From contig DIVM01000086.1 of the NCBI GenBank assembly GCA_002435835.1, positions 1 to 20,975 of the forward strand: a stretch of 20,975 nucleotides of DNA, written 5' to 3'. Positions 14,655 through 20,975 of this stretch are shown piece by piece. Each line of letters begins with the position of its first letter. Position 1 is the stretch's first letter. The notes beneath the pieces are model-generated. The model did no database searches, had not been told where the DNA came from, and worked only from the letters and a program-made list of their open reading frames with translations. This DNA is from Firmicutes bacterium UBA6132. Its GTDB lineage: Bacteria > Bacillota_A > Clostridia > Tissierellales > Sedimentibacteraceae. The position numbers were made by a program, and so were the translations under genes.

Positions 14655-15251
14655 ATGGAAAATGATAAACTACAAAAAATTGATGGTATTTTGAAAAGAA
14701 CAAATGCAACTTATGCAGAAGCTAAACAGGCTTTAGACGATGCAAATGATGATGTATTAGAAGCAGTTATTTTAATTGAAAATAGAAAATCTTCTCAAAG
14801 TTTTCAGTCTACTTCTAAACAAAAGGGTGATCAAATTTTAGATCAAATTAAAAATATTATTAGTAGAGGTAATACTACTAAAATATCTATTAAGAAAAAT
14901 AATGAAACAATAATTAATATTCCTATTACAGCTGGTTTAATTGGTGCATTAATTTCTCCATTCCTTGCAGCAGCAGGAGTAACAACTGCTTTGCTTACAC
15001 AATGTAGTGTTGAAATAACTCAGGATGATGGTAATGTTATTGATTTAAATCAAAAAGTTGAAAACGGAATGAATACAGTAAAAACTGCTGTGGAAGATGG
15101 AATGGATACTGTAAAAAATACAATGGAAGATGTAGTAGGTACAGTTACTGAAAAAGCAGAAAACTTTAAAAGTTCTTTTTATGATATGCCACAATCCAAT
15201 AATCAAAATACAAACAACACAAACAATAATGATAAAAATAACGAATTTTAA
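14655..15251 (+). CDS. DUF4342 protein with UBA-like N-terminus and 11-residue repeat tail
   Basis: Protein of 198 residues, function unknown. Residues about 5-43 (KIDGILKRTNATYAEAKQAL and on) look like a UBA-type helical bundle, as in NAC-alpha. Residues about 55-132 match DUF4342, with KISIKKNNETIINIPITAG and a hydrophobic Gly/Ala-rich stretch at 90-115 that may enter a membrane. Then come three consecutive 11-residue units, VENGMNTVKTA, VEDGMDTVKNT and MEDVVGTVTEK (135-167), of the amphipathic-helix kind seen in LEA proteins and apolipoproteins. The tail is Asn/Gln-rich (181-198). I start at ATG 14655, seven bases after AAAGGA; the in-frame ATG at 14631 overlaps recO and lacks a site. Placed between recO and the glyS leader. 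Confidence 0.8.
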   Translation: MENDKLQKIDGILKRTNATYAEAKQALDDANDDVLEAVILIENRKSSQSFQSTSKQKGDQILDQIKNIISRGNTTKISIKKNNETIINIPITAGLIGALISPFLAAAGVTTALLTQCSVEITQDDGNVIDLNQKVENGMNTVKTAVEDGMDTVKNTMEDVVGTVTEKAENFKSSFYDMPQSNNQNTNNTNNNDKNNEF

Positions 15252-15270
15252 AGTATTTCACCGAAAATGC

Positions 15271-15299
15271 TTGACATGTAAAATATAATTTGATAAATT
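15271..15299 (+). promoter_or_regulatory. Promoter of the glyS T-box transcript
   Basis: Perfect TTGACA (15271-15276), 17 bases, then TAAATT (15294-15299) with TG at 15291-15292 (extended -10). Expected start of transcription is near 15305, directly before the T-box stem I sequence. Confidence 0.75.
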
Positions 15300-15316
15300 A
15301 TATTTAATGTTAAGTG

Positions 15317-15504
15317 GCTATGAAAAAGAAAAGTAATTCATAAATTATTTAAAGAGAGTCAGGTTTGGTGTGAACTGATAATAAAATATGAATGAAAGGA
15401 ACTTTGGAGCTAATTTCTAAAGAGGATAAGTATTTATACTTATCAAATAGGGTGGAACCGCGGAATTAATCTTTCGTCCCTATATGGGATGAAGGATTTT
15501 TTTT
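15317..15504 (+). ncRNA. T-box leader, glycine-specific, controlling glyS
   Basis: Canonical T-box riboswitch that senses uncharged tRNA-Gly. Stem I includes AAGTAA and AGAGAG elements (15331-15358) and a GGTG-type distal motif (about 15367). The probable specifier is GGA (15398-15400), a glycine codon, followed by the usual ACTTTGGAGC. A stem III hairpin GATAAGTA-TTTA-TACTTATC lies at 15425-15444. The diagnostic T-box sequence AGGGTGGAACCGCGG is at 15449-15463, followed by the terminator. Binding of uncharged tRNA would favour the antiterminator and glyS expression. The exact 5' boundary and specifier register are my reading of the family layout. Confidence 0.95.
15469..15504 (+). terminator. 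T-box regulated terminator
   Basis: ATCTTTCGTCCC (15469-15480), loop TATAT, GGGATGAAGGAT (15486-15497) with G-U pairs, then a run of T to 15504. Its 5' side competes with the antiterminator formed by the T-box. Confidence 0.92.
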
Positions 15505-15525
15505 ATTATAAAAAAGGAGGATATC

Positions 15526-16920
15526 ATGGCTAAAAATGAAAAAAACAATTTAGAAAAACTTGTTTCGTTATCAAAATCAAGGGGTATAATATTTCCAGGC
15601 TCTGAAATATATGGAGGATTAGCAAATACTTGGGATTACGGTCCTCTTGGAGTTGAAATTAAAAATAATGTAAAAAAAGCATGGTGGAAAAAATTTATTC
15701 AGGAAAGTCCATACAATGTAGGTTTAGATTCTGCGATATTGATGAATCCTACTACTTGGGTTGCATCAGGTCATGTTGGAGGATTTTCAGATCCTTTAAT
15801 GGATTGTAAAGAATGTAAATCCAGACACAGAGCTGATAAATTAATTGAAGATCACATGCATGAGACTGGTAATCAAGATGTAGTTGACGGTTGGTCAAAT
15901 GAAAAAATGGAAACATACATATTAGAACATAAGCTTGGTTGTCCAGACTGCGGCAAATCAAATTTTACTGCTATAAGACAATTTAACTTAATGTTTAAAA
16001 CATTCCAAGGTGTTACAGATGACTCTAAATCTGAAATATTTTTAAGACCAGAAACTGCTCAAGGTATATTTGTTAACTTTAAAAATGTTACTCGTTCAAC
16101 AAGAAAAAAAATTCCATTCGGAATTGGACAAATAGGTAAATCTTTTAGAAATGAAATAACTCCTGGTAATTTTACTTTTAGAACAAGAGAATTTGAACAA
16201 ATGGAATTAGAATTTTTCTGCAAGCCAGGAGAAGATTTACAATGGTTCTATTATTGGAAAGATTATTCTATGAACTGGTTATTAAATCTTGGAATGTCAA
16301 AAGATAAAGTTCGTTTTAGAGATCATGAGCAAGCAGAATTATCACATTATTCTAATGCAACAAGTGATATAGAATATTTATTCCCATTTGGATGGGGAGA
16401 ACTTTGGGGCATTGCAGATAGAACAGATTTTGACCTTAAAGCACATATGACTACTTCTGGATCTGATTTATCTTATCAAGACCCAGTTACTAATGAAAAA
16501 TATGTTCCATATTGTATAGAACCTTCATTAGGTGCAGACCGTGTAACATTAGCATTTTTAGTTGATGCATATACTGAAGAAACTTTAGAAGATGGAACTG
16601 ATAGAGTTGTATTAAAACTACACCCTGCTTTAGCACCATTTAAAGCTGCAGTTCTTCCTCTTACAAAAAAATTAAATGATCAAGCAGAAGAACTTTACCA
16701 TGAACTTCAAAAGCATTTCAATGTAGATTATGATGATGCAGGAAGCATAGGCAAAAGATATAGAAGACATGATGAAGTTGGTACTCCTTATTGTATCACA
16801 TTTGACTTTGACTCAATAGATGATAAAGCTGTTACTATTAGAGACAGAGACACAATGGTTCAAGAAAGAGTAAAAATAGATGAATTAGTTAATTTTATAA
16901 ATAATAAAATTAAATTTTAA
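15526..16920 (+). CDS. glyS: Glycyl-tRNA synthetase (single-chain type)
   Basis: Class II aminoacyl-tRNA synthetase that charges tRNA-Gly; the 464-residue homodimeric type (GlyQS/GRS1-like), not the two-subunit alpha2beta2 form. Motif 2 is visible around [21 protein letters not shown] (from Phe207), with PETAQGIF before it, and motif 3 includes GADR (336-339) in [14 protein letters not shown]. Two CxxC pairs in the insertion (CKEC and CPDC) probably bind zinc. The C-terminal anticodon-binding domain starts near [16 protein letters not shown] and includes [34 protein letters not shown] precedes the ATG. Expression is under the T-box leader just upstream. Confidence 0.98.
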   Translation: MAKNEKNNLEKLVSLSKSRGIIFPGSEIYGGLANTWDYGPLGVEIKNNVKKAWWKKFIQESPYNVGLDSAILMNPTTWVASGHVGGFSDPLMDCKECKSRHRADKLIEDHMHETGNQDVVDGWSNEKMETYILEHKLGCPDCGKSNFTAIRQFNLMFKTFQGVTDDSKSEIFLRPETAQGIFVNFKNVTRSTRKKIPFGIGQIGKSFRNEITPGNFTFRTREFEQMELEFFCKPGEDLQWFYYWKDYSMNWLLNLGMSKDKVRFRDHEQAELSHYSNATSDIEYLFPFGWGELWGIADRTDFDLKAHMTTSGSDLSYQDPVTNEKYVPYCIEPSLGADRVTLAFLVDAYTEETLEDGTDRVVLKLHPALAPFKAAVLPLTKKLNDQAEELYHELQKHFNVDYDDAGSIGKRYRRHDEVGTPYCITFDFDSIDDKAVTIRDRDTMVQERVKIDELVNFINNKIKF

Positions 16921-16940
16921 TATAATACTATTAACAGAAT

Positions 16941-16963
16941 AAGCGGGAATTTTTTCCCGCTTT
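16941..16963 (+). terminator. Hairpin after glyS, weak terminator
   Basis: AAGCGGGAA (16941-16949), loop TTTT, TTCCCGCTT (16954-16962): a strong 9-bp stem. Only a short T stretch follows (to 16963), so termination may be partial, allowing glyS readthrough into the CBS regulator, which has no clear promoter of its own. Confidence 0.6.
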
Positions 16964-16985
16964 ACATAAAGAAAAGAGGGATAAC

Positions 16986-17603
16986 ATTAAATTTTCAGAT
17001 AGGCAAAATATGATTATTGAAATAATAGAAAAGAATCAGCCTATAACAGGTGAAGCAATTGCTGAAAAACTTGGACTAACAAGAGCAACTTTAAGACCTG
17101 ACTTAACAGTTCTATCCATGTGCAACAAAATTGATGCTAAACCTAAAGTAGGTTATTTCATATCAACTAAAAACATTAATAAAGATGTTTTTGAAAAGTT
17201 ATCTACCATAAAAGTAAATGATATAAAATCTCTTCCAATAGCAGTTACTGAATCAACATCAGTTTATGATTCAATAGTGACCATATTTTTAGAAAATGTG
17301 GGCACTCTTTTTGTTGTTGAAAATGATATTCTTAAAGGAATTGTTTCAAGAAAAGATTTATTAAAAGCATCAATGAATGGTGGAGATTTAAGTACAATGC
17401 CCGTTGGTGTTATAATGACAAGACAACCAAAAATAATTAGCTGTACAGAAGATGAATCAATAGTTGATGCAGCAGAAAAAATAATAGAAAACGAAATAGA
17501 TTGTATTCCAATAGTTGAAATTTTGTCCAACGGTCAAATGAAAGCTGTAGGAAGAATTTCTAAAACAAACATAACAAAAGCTTTGTTAGAAATATCTAAA
17601 TAA
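16986..17603 (+). CDS. CcpN/YqzB-like transcriptional regulator (HTH plus two CBS domains), probable ATT start
   Basis: DNA-binding regulator with an N-terminal helix-turn-helix (QPITGEAIAEKLGLTRATLRPDL, nearly identical in pattern to Bacillus CcpN) and two CBS domains (about residues 80-135 and 145-205) that should bind adenine nucleotides. CcpN represses gluconeogenic genes in Bacillus; in Clostridia relatives sit next to ppsR and ppdK. From ATT 16986 the protein has 205 residues and begins (M)KFSDRQNMIIEII, matching the family's M-K-x-[ST]-x-RQ start. AGAGGG at 16975-16980 is five bases before this ATT. The next ATG, 17010, would lose the family's first eight residues and has only a weak AGG in front. 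No ATG, GTG or TTG lies upstream in frame before a stop. Either ATT initiates, or expression uses the internal ATG. Confidence 0.85.
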   Translation: MKFSDRQNMIIEIIEKNQPITGEAIAEKLGLTRATLRPDLTVLSMCNKIDAKPKVGYFISTKNINKDVFEKLSTIKVNDIKSLPIAVTESTSVYDSIVTIFLENVGTLFVVENDILKGIVSRKDLLKASMNGGDLSTMPVGVIMTRQPKIISCTEDESIVDAAEKIIENEIDCIPIVEILSNGQMKAVGRISKTNITKALLEISK

Positions 17604-17613
17604 AGGAGTGACC

Positions 17614-18420
17614 ATGGATAAAATAAACATATATGCAGTTTCTGATTCCATGGGAGAAACTGCAGAACAGCTTTCTAAATCAGTAATAAAACAATTTGAT
17701 ATAACAAATTTTGAAATTAAAATAGTTCCATAAATAAACGGTATAAATGATGTGGACAATTTAATAGCAAAAGCAGCAAATGAAAATTCAATTATAATTT
17801 TTACTATAGTTGTTGAAGATTTAAAAAATTATTTAATTGATAAAGCTTTAGAAAACAATATTGCAGCTGTGGATGTAATGACCCCTGCAATGCTTACTCT
17901 AATTGATAAACTTGGTATCACACCAAAAAGGGAACCAGGACTAAACAGAAAACTTGATGAAAAATATTTTAAAAAAATTGAAGCAGTTGAATTTGCAGTT
18001 AAATATGATGATGGAAAAGACACAAAAGGAATTTTACTTTCAGATGTTGTATTAATTGGAGTTTCAAGAACATCTAAAACACCTTTATCCATGTATTTAG
18101 CTCATAAAAATGTTAAAGTAGCAAACATACCATTAGTTCCAGAAGTAAGTCCTCCTGAAGAACTTAAATTAATATCTCCAAAAAAAATAATAGGTTTAAC
18201 TTTGGATTCTGATTATTTAAATAAAATAAGAAAAGAACGATTAAAAGCTATGGGCTTAAAAGATACTGCTAATTACGCAAGCTTAGAAAGAATTTTTAAA
18301 GAACTTGAGTACGCAGAAAAAATTTATAAAAACTTAAACTGTAAAGTAATAGATACAACAAACAGAGCTGTAGAAGAAACAGCATCTATAATTCTTGAAT
18401 ATATAGATATTAATGATTAG
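17614..18420 (+). pseudogene. ppsR: PpsR, pyruvate,phosphate dikinase/PEP synthase regulatory protein (DUF299), interrupted by an in-frame stop
   Basis: Bifunctional kinase/pyrophosphorylase that inactivates and reactivates PPDK or PEP synthase by phosphorylating an active-site threonine. The frame from ATG 17614 (strong AAAGGAG upstream) to TAG 18420 is 268 codons, the normal family length, but codon 40 is TAA (17731-17733). The N-terminal piece has the conserved VSDSMGETAE; the downstream piece has YDDGKDTKGILLSDVVLIG, the P-loop-like GVSRTSKT (149-156), YLAHKNVKVANIPLVPEVSPPEEL and VEETA. Both pieces are in the same frame with no gap, so one base (family sense codon, probably Tyr TAT/TAC) explains it. 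GTG 17752 could restart, but no ribosome binding site precedes it. It may be a recent nonsense mutation, a sequence error or readthrough. No ppdK is adjacent. Confidence 0.85.
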
Positions 18421-18463
18421 TATAATAAAATAATATTCTAAATTCTAAAAAAAGGTGGCTTTC

Positions 18464-19474
18464 ATGAACATAAGAGAGACTTATGAACAATTTGAATTAG
18501 AACACTTTTCTAAATATGCTTCTAAAAGTAAATTTTCAACTGGAAGAAAACTTGAAGAAAAAAAATGTGATATTAGAACAGAATATCAAAGAGATCGAGA
18601 CAGAATAATACATTCAAAATCTTTTAGAAGACTTAAACATAAAACCCAAGTATTTTTATCTCCTGAAGGGGATCATTACAGGACACGTTTAACACATACA
18701 TTAGAAGTTTCACAAATTGCTCGTACAATTGCAAGAAGTTTAAATTTAAACGAAGATTTAGCTGAAGCAATATCTCTTGGTCATGACTTAGGCCATACAC
18801 CTTTTGGTCATACGGGTGAAAGAATATTAAATAATCTATTGGACAATGGATTCAAACACAATGAACAAAGTTTGAGAGTTGTAGATTTTCTTGAGATACG
18901 AAACGACAAACAAGGTTTAAATTTAACTAATGAAGTGCGGGATGGAATATTAAATCATCCAAGCACTTTAAAAGCTAACACATTAGAGGGGCAAATAGTT
19001 AGCTTATGTGATAGAATAGCTTATTTAAATCATGATTTAGATGATGCAGAAAGAGCTAACATTATTAACTCAAATCAAATTCCAATAAAATTCATTAAAT
19101 CCATCGGTGACACCCATGGCAAAAGAATTAATACTATGATTGTTAATGTAATAGAAAACAGCAAAAATGGTGAAATAAAAATGAGTATAGAAATGGCTCT
19201 TCTAACAAAAGAACTTAGAGAATTTTTATTTGAAAATGTATATTATAATAAAATAGCAAAGTCAGAAGATGATAAAATAACATTTATCCTAGAAAAAATA
19301 TTTGAGTATTATAAAAAAAATTTCGACTTTCTTCCTGAATTTTATTTAAAAATATATAATGAAAATAATTTTTCAAAATTAGAAATTATTAAAGATTATA
19401 TAGCAGGAATGACTGACACCTATGCAATGAGAGTATTTGAAGAATTATATATTCCAAAACCTTGGCGTTTATAA
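18464..19474 (+). CDS. dgt: Deoxyguanosinetriphosphate triphosphohydrolase-like protein (HD domain)
   Basis: HD-superfamily dNTPase expected to cleave dGTP or other dNTPs to the nucleoside and triphosphate, affecting dNTP pools. The 336 residues match the shorter Dgt-like class. The start region has YQRDRDRIIHSKSFRRLKHKTQVF; metal residues are His78 (RLTHTLEVSQ), His107-Asp108 (SLGHDLGHTPFGHTGE) and Asp183 (LCDRIAYLNHDLDD). The frame opens at GTG 18455, but I use ATG 18464, five bases after AAAGGTGG. The gene lies 43 bases after ppsR and just before dnaG, an arrangement common in Clostridia. Confidence 0.93.
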   Translation: MNIRETYEQFELEHFSKYASKSKFSTGRKLEEKKCDIRTEYQRDRDRIIHSKSFRRLKHKTQVFLSPEGDHYRTRLTHTLEVSQIARTIARSLNLNEDLAEAISLGHDLGHTPFGHTGERILNNLLDNGFKHNEQSLRVVDFLEIRNDKQGLNLTNEVRDGILNHPSTLKANTLEGQIVSLCDRIAYLNHDLDDAERANIINSNQIPIKFIKSIGDTHGKRINTMIVNVIENSKNGEIKMSIEMALLTKELREFLFENVYYNKIAKSEDDKITFILEKIFEYYKKNFDFLPEFYLKIYNENNFSKLEIIKDYIAGMTDTYAMRVFEELYIPKPWRL

Positions 19475-19488
19475 AATACAAAAAAATG

Positions 19489-19517
19489 TTGACAAAATTT
19501 TAATGCTATGTTAAGAT
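19489..19517 (+). promoter_or_regulatory. Near-consensus sigma-A promoter for dnaG
   Basis: Perfect TTGACA (19489-19494), 17 bases, TAAGAT (19512-19517) with TG at 19509-19510 (extended -10). Transcription should begin near 19524, about 25 bases before dnaG. This separates the primase operon, usually followed by rpoD, from dgt. Confidence 0.8.
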
Positions 19518-19548
19518 TTATGTTCAATGTAGAAATAATGGTGATTTT

Positions 19549-20975
19549 ATGCCCTATAAATTAAGTTCGGATGTTGTAGATCGAATTTTAGATTCTAATA
19601 ATATAGTAGATTTAATAGAAGGTTTTTTGACTTTAAAAAAAGCAGGGGCTAATTACAATACAAATTGTCCTTTTCATAAAGAAAAGACCCCTTCTTTTGT
19701 TGTATCACCACAAAAACAAATATATCATTGTTTCGGATGTGGTGAAAGCGGCAATGCTCTTAACTTTCTTATGAAGTATAAAAATTATACTTTTGTAGAA
19801 GCTGCAGAATATCTTGCAAGGAGAGCTAACATTATGTTAGAAGAAACAAACGATAATGAATTTTCAAATGATAATAAGTTATTATTAAACAAGCTTTATA
19901 ATATTAACAGAGAAGCTGCATCTTTCTTTTACAGTAATTTAACAAAGAATAGAGATGCATTAAAATATTTATATGCAAGAAATTTAGATTCTAATGTAAT
20001 AAAAAGATTTGGAATTGGTTATGCTAACGCTGATTGGGATAATTTGCTAAAATATTTAAAATCAAAAGGTTATACTGAAGAAGAAATTCTAAAAACTGGA
20101 TTAATTATTAAAACTGAAAAAACAAATAAATGTTATGATCGTTTTAGAAACAGAATAATGTTTCCTATTTTTGATTTAAAGAAAAAAATAATAGGTTTTG
20201 GGGGAAGAGTGTTGGATAATTCTTTGCCGAAATATTTAAATTCACCTGAAAGTATTATTTTTAGTAAAGGAAATAATTTATTTGGAATACATATTGCTAA
20301 AGAAGTTGTAAAAGAAAAAGGCTTTTTTCTTGTAGAAGGTTATATGGATGTTATTAAAATGCATTCTTTCGGGCTTACAACTGCTGTTGCCTCTTTAGGT
20401 ACCTCTTTAACTGAAAATCAAATAAAACTCATGAAAAGATATTCAACTAATTTTTATGTTGTTTATGATTCTGATGATGCTGGTCAAAAAGCAGCTTTAA
20501 AAGCAATGAATATGTTAAAAAGAAATAATATTAACGCAAAAGTAGTAATTATGCCCGATGCTAAGGACCCAGATGAGTATTTAAATAAATTCGGTAAACA
20601 AAAATTCGACAAATTAATAGAAAATTCCTTAGATTATTATAATTTTTTAGAGTTTCATTATAAAGAATCATATGAAACTTCTAAAAAAGTTGAATATATA
20701 AATATATTTTTTGACAATATAGTAAATGTGAATTCAGAAATTGAAAAAGAATTAATATTTGAAAAACTGTCCATAAAAATGGGGGTATCAAAAGAGTCCA
20801 TAATTAAAGAATACAATAAAAAATTCAATAAGCAAAAAACTTTTGTAAAAAATGTACCAGCACCAGCAAATGAAAAAAAATTGCAAATTAATAAAATTAC
20901 TACATCTCATGAAATGGAGCTAATTAAATTAATACATTTTGATGACGATTTTGCACTTTATTTAAAAGAAATAGT
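19549..20975 (+). CDS. dnaG: DNA primase DnaG (5' part, runs off the window)
   Basis: Primase that lays RNA primers at the replication fork. The open frame continues to the last base (475 codons visible), so the C-terminal helicase-interaction domain is mostly missing. The zinc-binding domain has Cys40, His43, Cys61 and Cys64 (CPFHKEKTPSF and HCFGCGESGN). The RNA polymerase core includes the TOPRIM motifs Glu263 in EGYMDV (263-268) and Asp307/Asp309 in YDSDDAGQKA, followed by PDAKDPDEYL. The start ATG 19549 has a modest GGTGA (19540-19544) upstream and yields the typical MPYKLSSDVVDRILDSNNIVDLI beginning. Driven by the promoter just upstream. Confidence 0.97.
   Translation, partial: MPYKLSSDVVDRILDSNNIVDLIEGFLTLKKAGANYNTNCPFHKEKTPSFVVSPQKQIYHCFGCGESGNALNFLMKYKNYTFVEAAEYLARRANIMLEETNDNEFSNDNKLLLNKLYNINREAASFFYSNLTKNRDALKYLYARNLDSNVIKRFGIGYANADWDNLLKYLKSKGYTEEEILKTGLIIKTEKTNKCYDRFRNRIMFPIFDLKKKIIGFGGRVLDNSLPKYLNSPESIIFSKGNNLFGIHIAKEVVKEKGFFLVEGYMDVIKMHSFGLTTAVASLGTSLTENQIKLMKRYSTNFYVVYDSDDAGQKAALKAMNMLKRNNINAKVVIMPDAKDPDEYLNKFGKQKFDKLIENSLDYYNFLEFHYKESYETSKKVEYINIFFDNIVNVNSEIEKELIFEKLSIKMGVSKESIIKEYNKKFNKQKTFVKNVPAPANEKKLQINKITTSHEMELIKLIHFDDDFALYLKEI

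Noticed and set aside
17731..17733. Recoding of the ppsR stop as selenocysteine or pyrrolysine
   Set aside because: The codon is TAA, not TGA or TAG, and no SECIS-like hairpin is evident just after it.
17752..18420. Separate gene starting at GTG 17752
   Set aside because: No ribosome binding site precedes it and the upstream piece in the same frame has the conserved PpsR N-terminus, so this is the rest of an interrupted ppsR.

Overview
The window is a dense, strongly AT-rich stretch of housekeeping chromosome. Gene content, gene order (khpA-rimM-trmD-rplS-rbgA-rnhB-yraN, rpsU-yqeY-yqfC-yqfD-phoH-ybeY-cdd-era-recO-glyS-ccpN-like-ppsR-dgt-dnaG), AGGAGG-type ribosome binding sites, a T-box leader and the spore-associated pair yqfC/yqfD point to a low-GC, probably anaerobic, spore-forming-lineage Firmicute (Clostridia/Tissierellia type). 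Almost every gene is on the + strand. I see no prophage, insertion sequence, CRISPR array, rRNA or tRNA.

Layout. 1-2003: ribosome and tRNA maturation operon (KhpA, RimM, TrmD), then rplS with its own promoter, a structured leader and a terminator. 2085-3733: the ribosome-assembly GTPase RbgA, a palindromic heptamer-repeat element, and RNase HII with terminator. 3912-5675: an M18 aminopeptidase and YraN. 5682-8307: MtaB (TTG start, promoter followed by a GC-rich palindrome), a HIT protein, then rpsU (own promoter and structured leader) and yqeY, ending in a terminator. 8389-14638: yqfC, yqfD, phoH, ybeY, a DUF3048 lipoprotein, cdd (own promoter and leader), era and recO, many of them overlapping or tightly spaced. 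14655-15251: a DUF4342 protein with an unusual repeat tail. 15271-16963: T-box-controlled glycyl-tRNA synthetase. 16986-18420: a CcpN-like CBS regulator and PpsR. 18464-20975: dGTPase and the 5' two-thirds or so of DNA primase with a near-consensus promoter.

Most of the genes serve translation: ribosome assembly and rRNA processing (RimM, RbgA, Era, YbeY, PhoH neighbourhood), tRNA modification (TrmD, MtaB), ribosomal proteins L19 and S21, and GlyRS. The last block leads into the dnaG replication operon.

Most notable observations: (1) rplS and rpsU, about 6 kb apart, share a leader motif (ACATACAGT, then GAACG, then the ribosome binding site) that can fold in both places into the same two-stem shape with compensatory differences, suggesting one common cis-regulatory RNA. 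(2) ppsR carries an in-frame TAA at codon 40, where the family normally has a sense codon. (3) The adjacent ccpN-like gene appears to begin at ATT rather than ATG. Points 2 and 3, with no ppdK next door, suggest loss or recoding of the pyruvate,phosphate dikinase control module, or local sequence errors. (4) A 113-bp imperfect palindrome made of inverted heptamer arrays overlaps the stop codon of rbgA. (5) A perfect GC-rich palindrome lies just downstream of the mtaB promoter. Several start codons were moved from the longest possible ORF to the site set by the ribosome binding site and family alignment (rbgA, rpsU, ybeY, DUF4342, dgt, ccpN-like).
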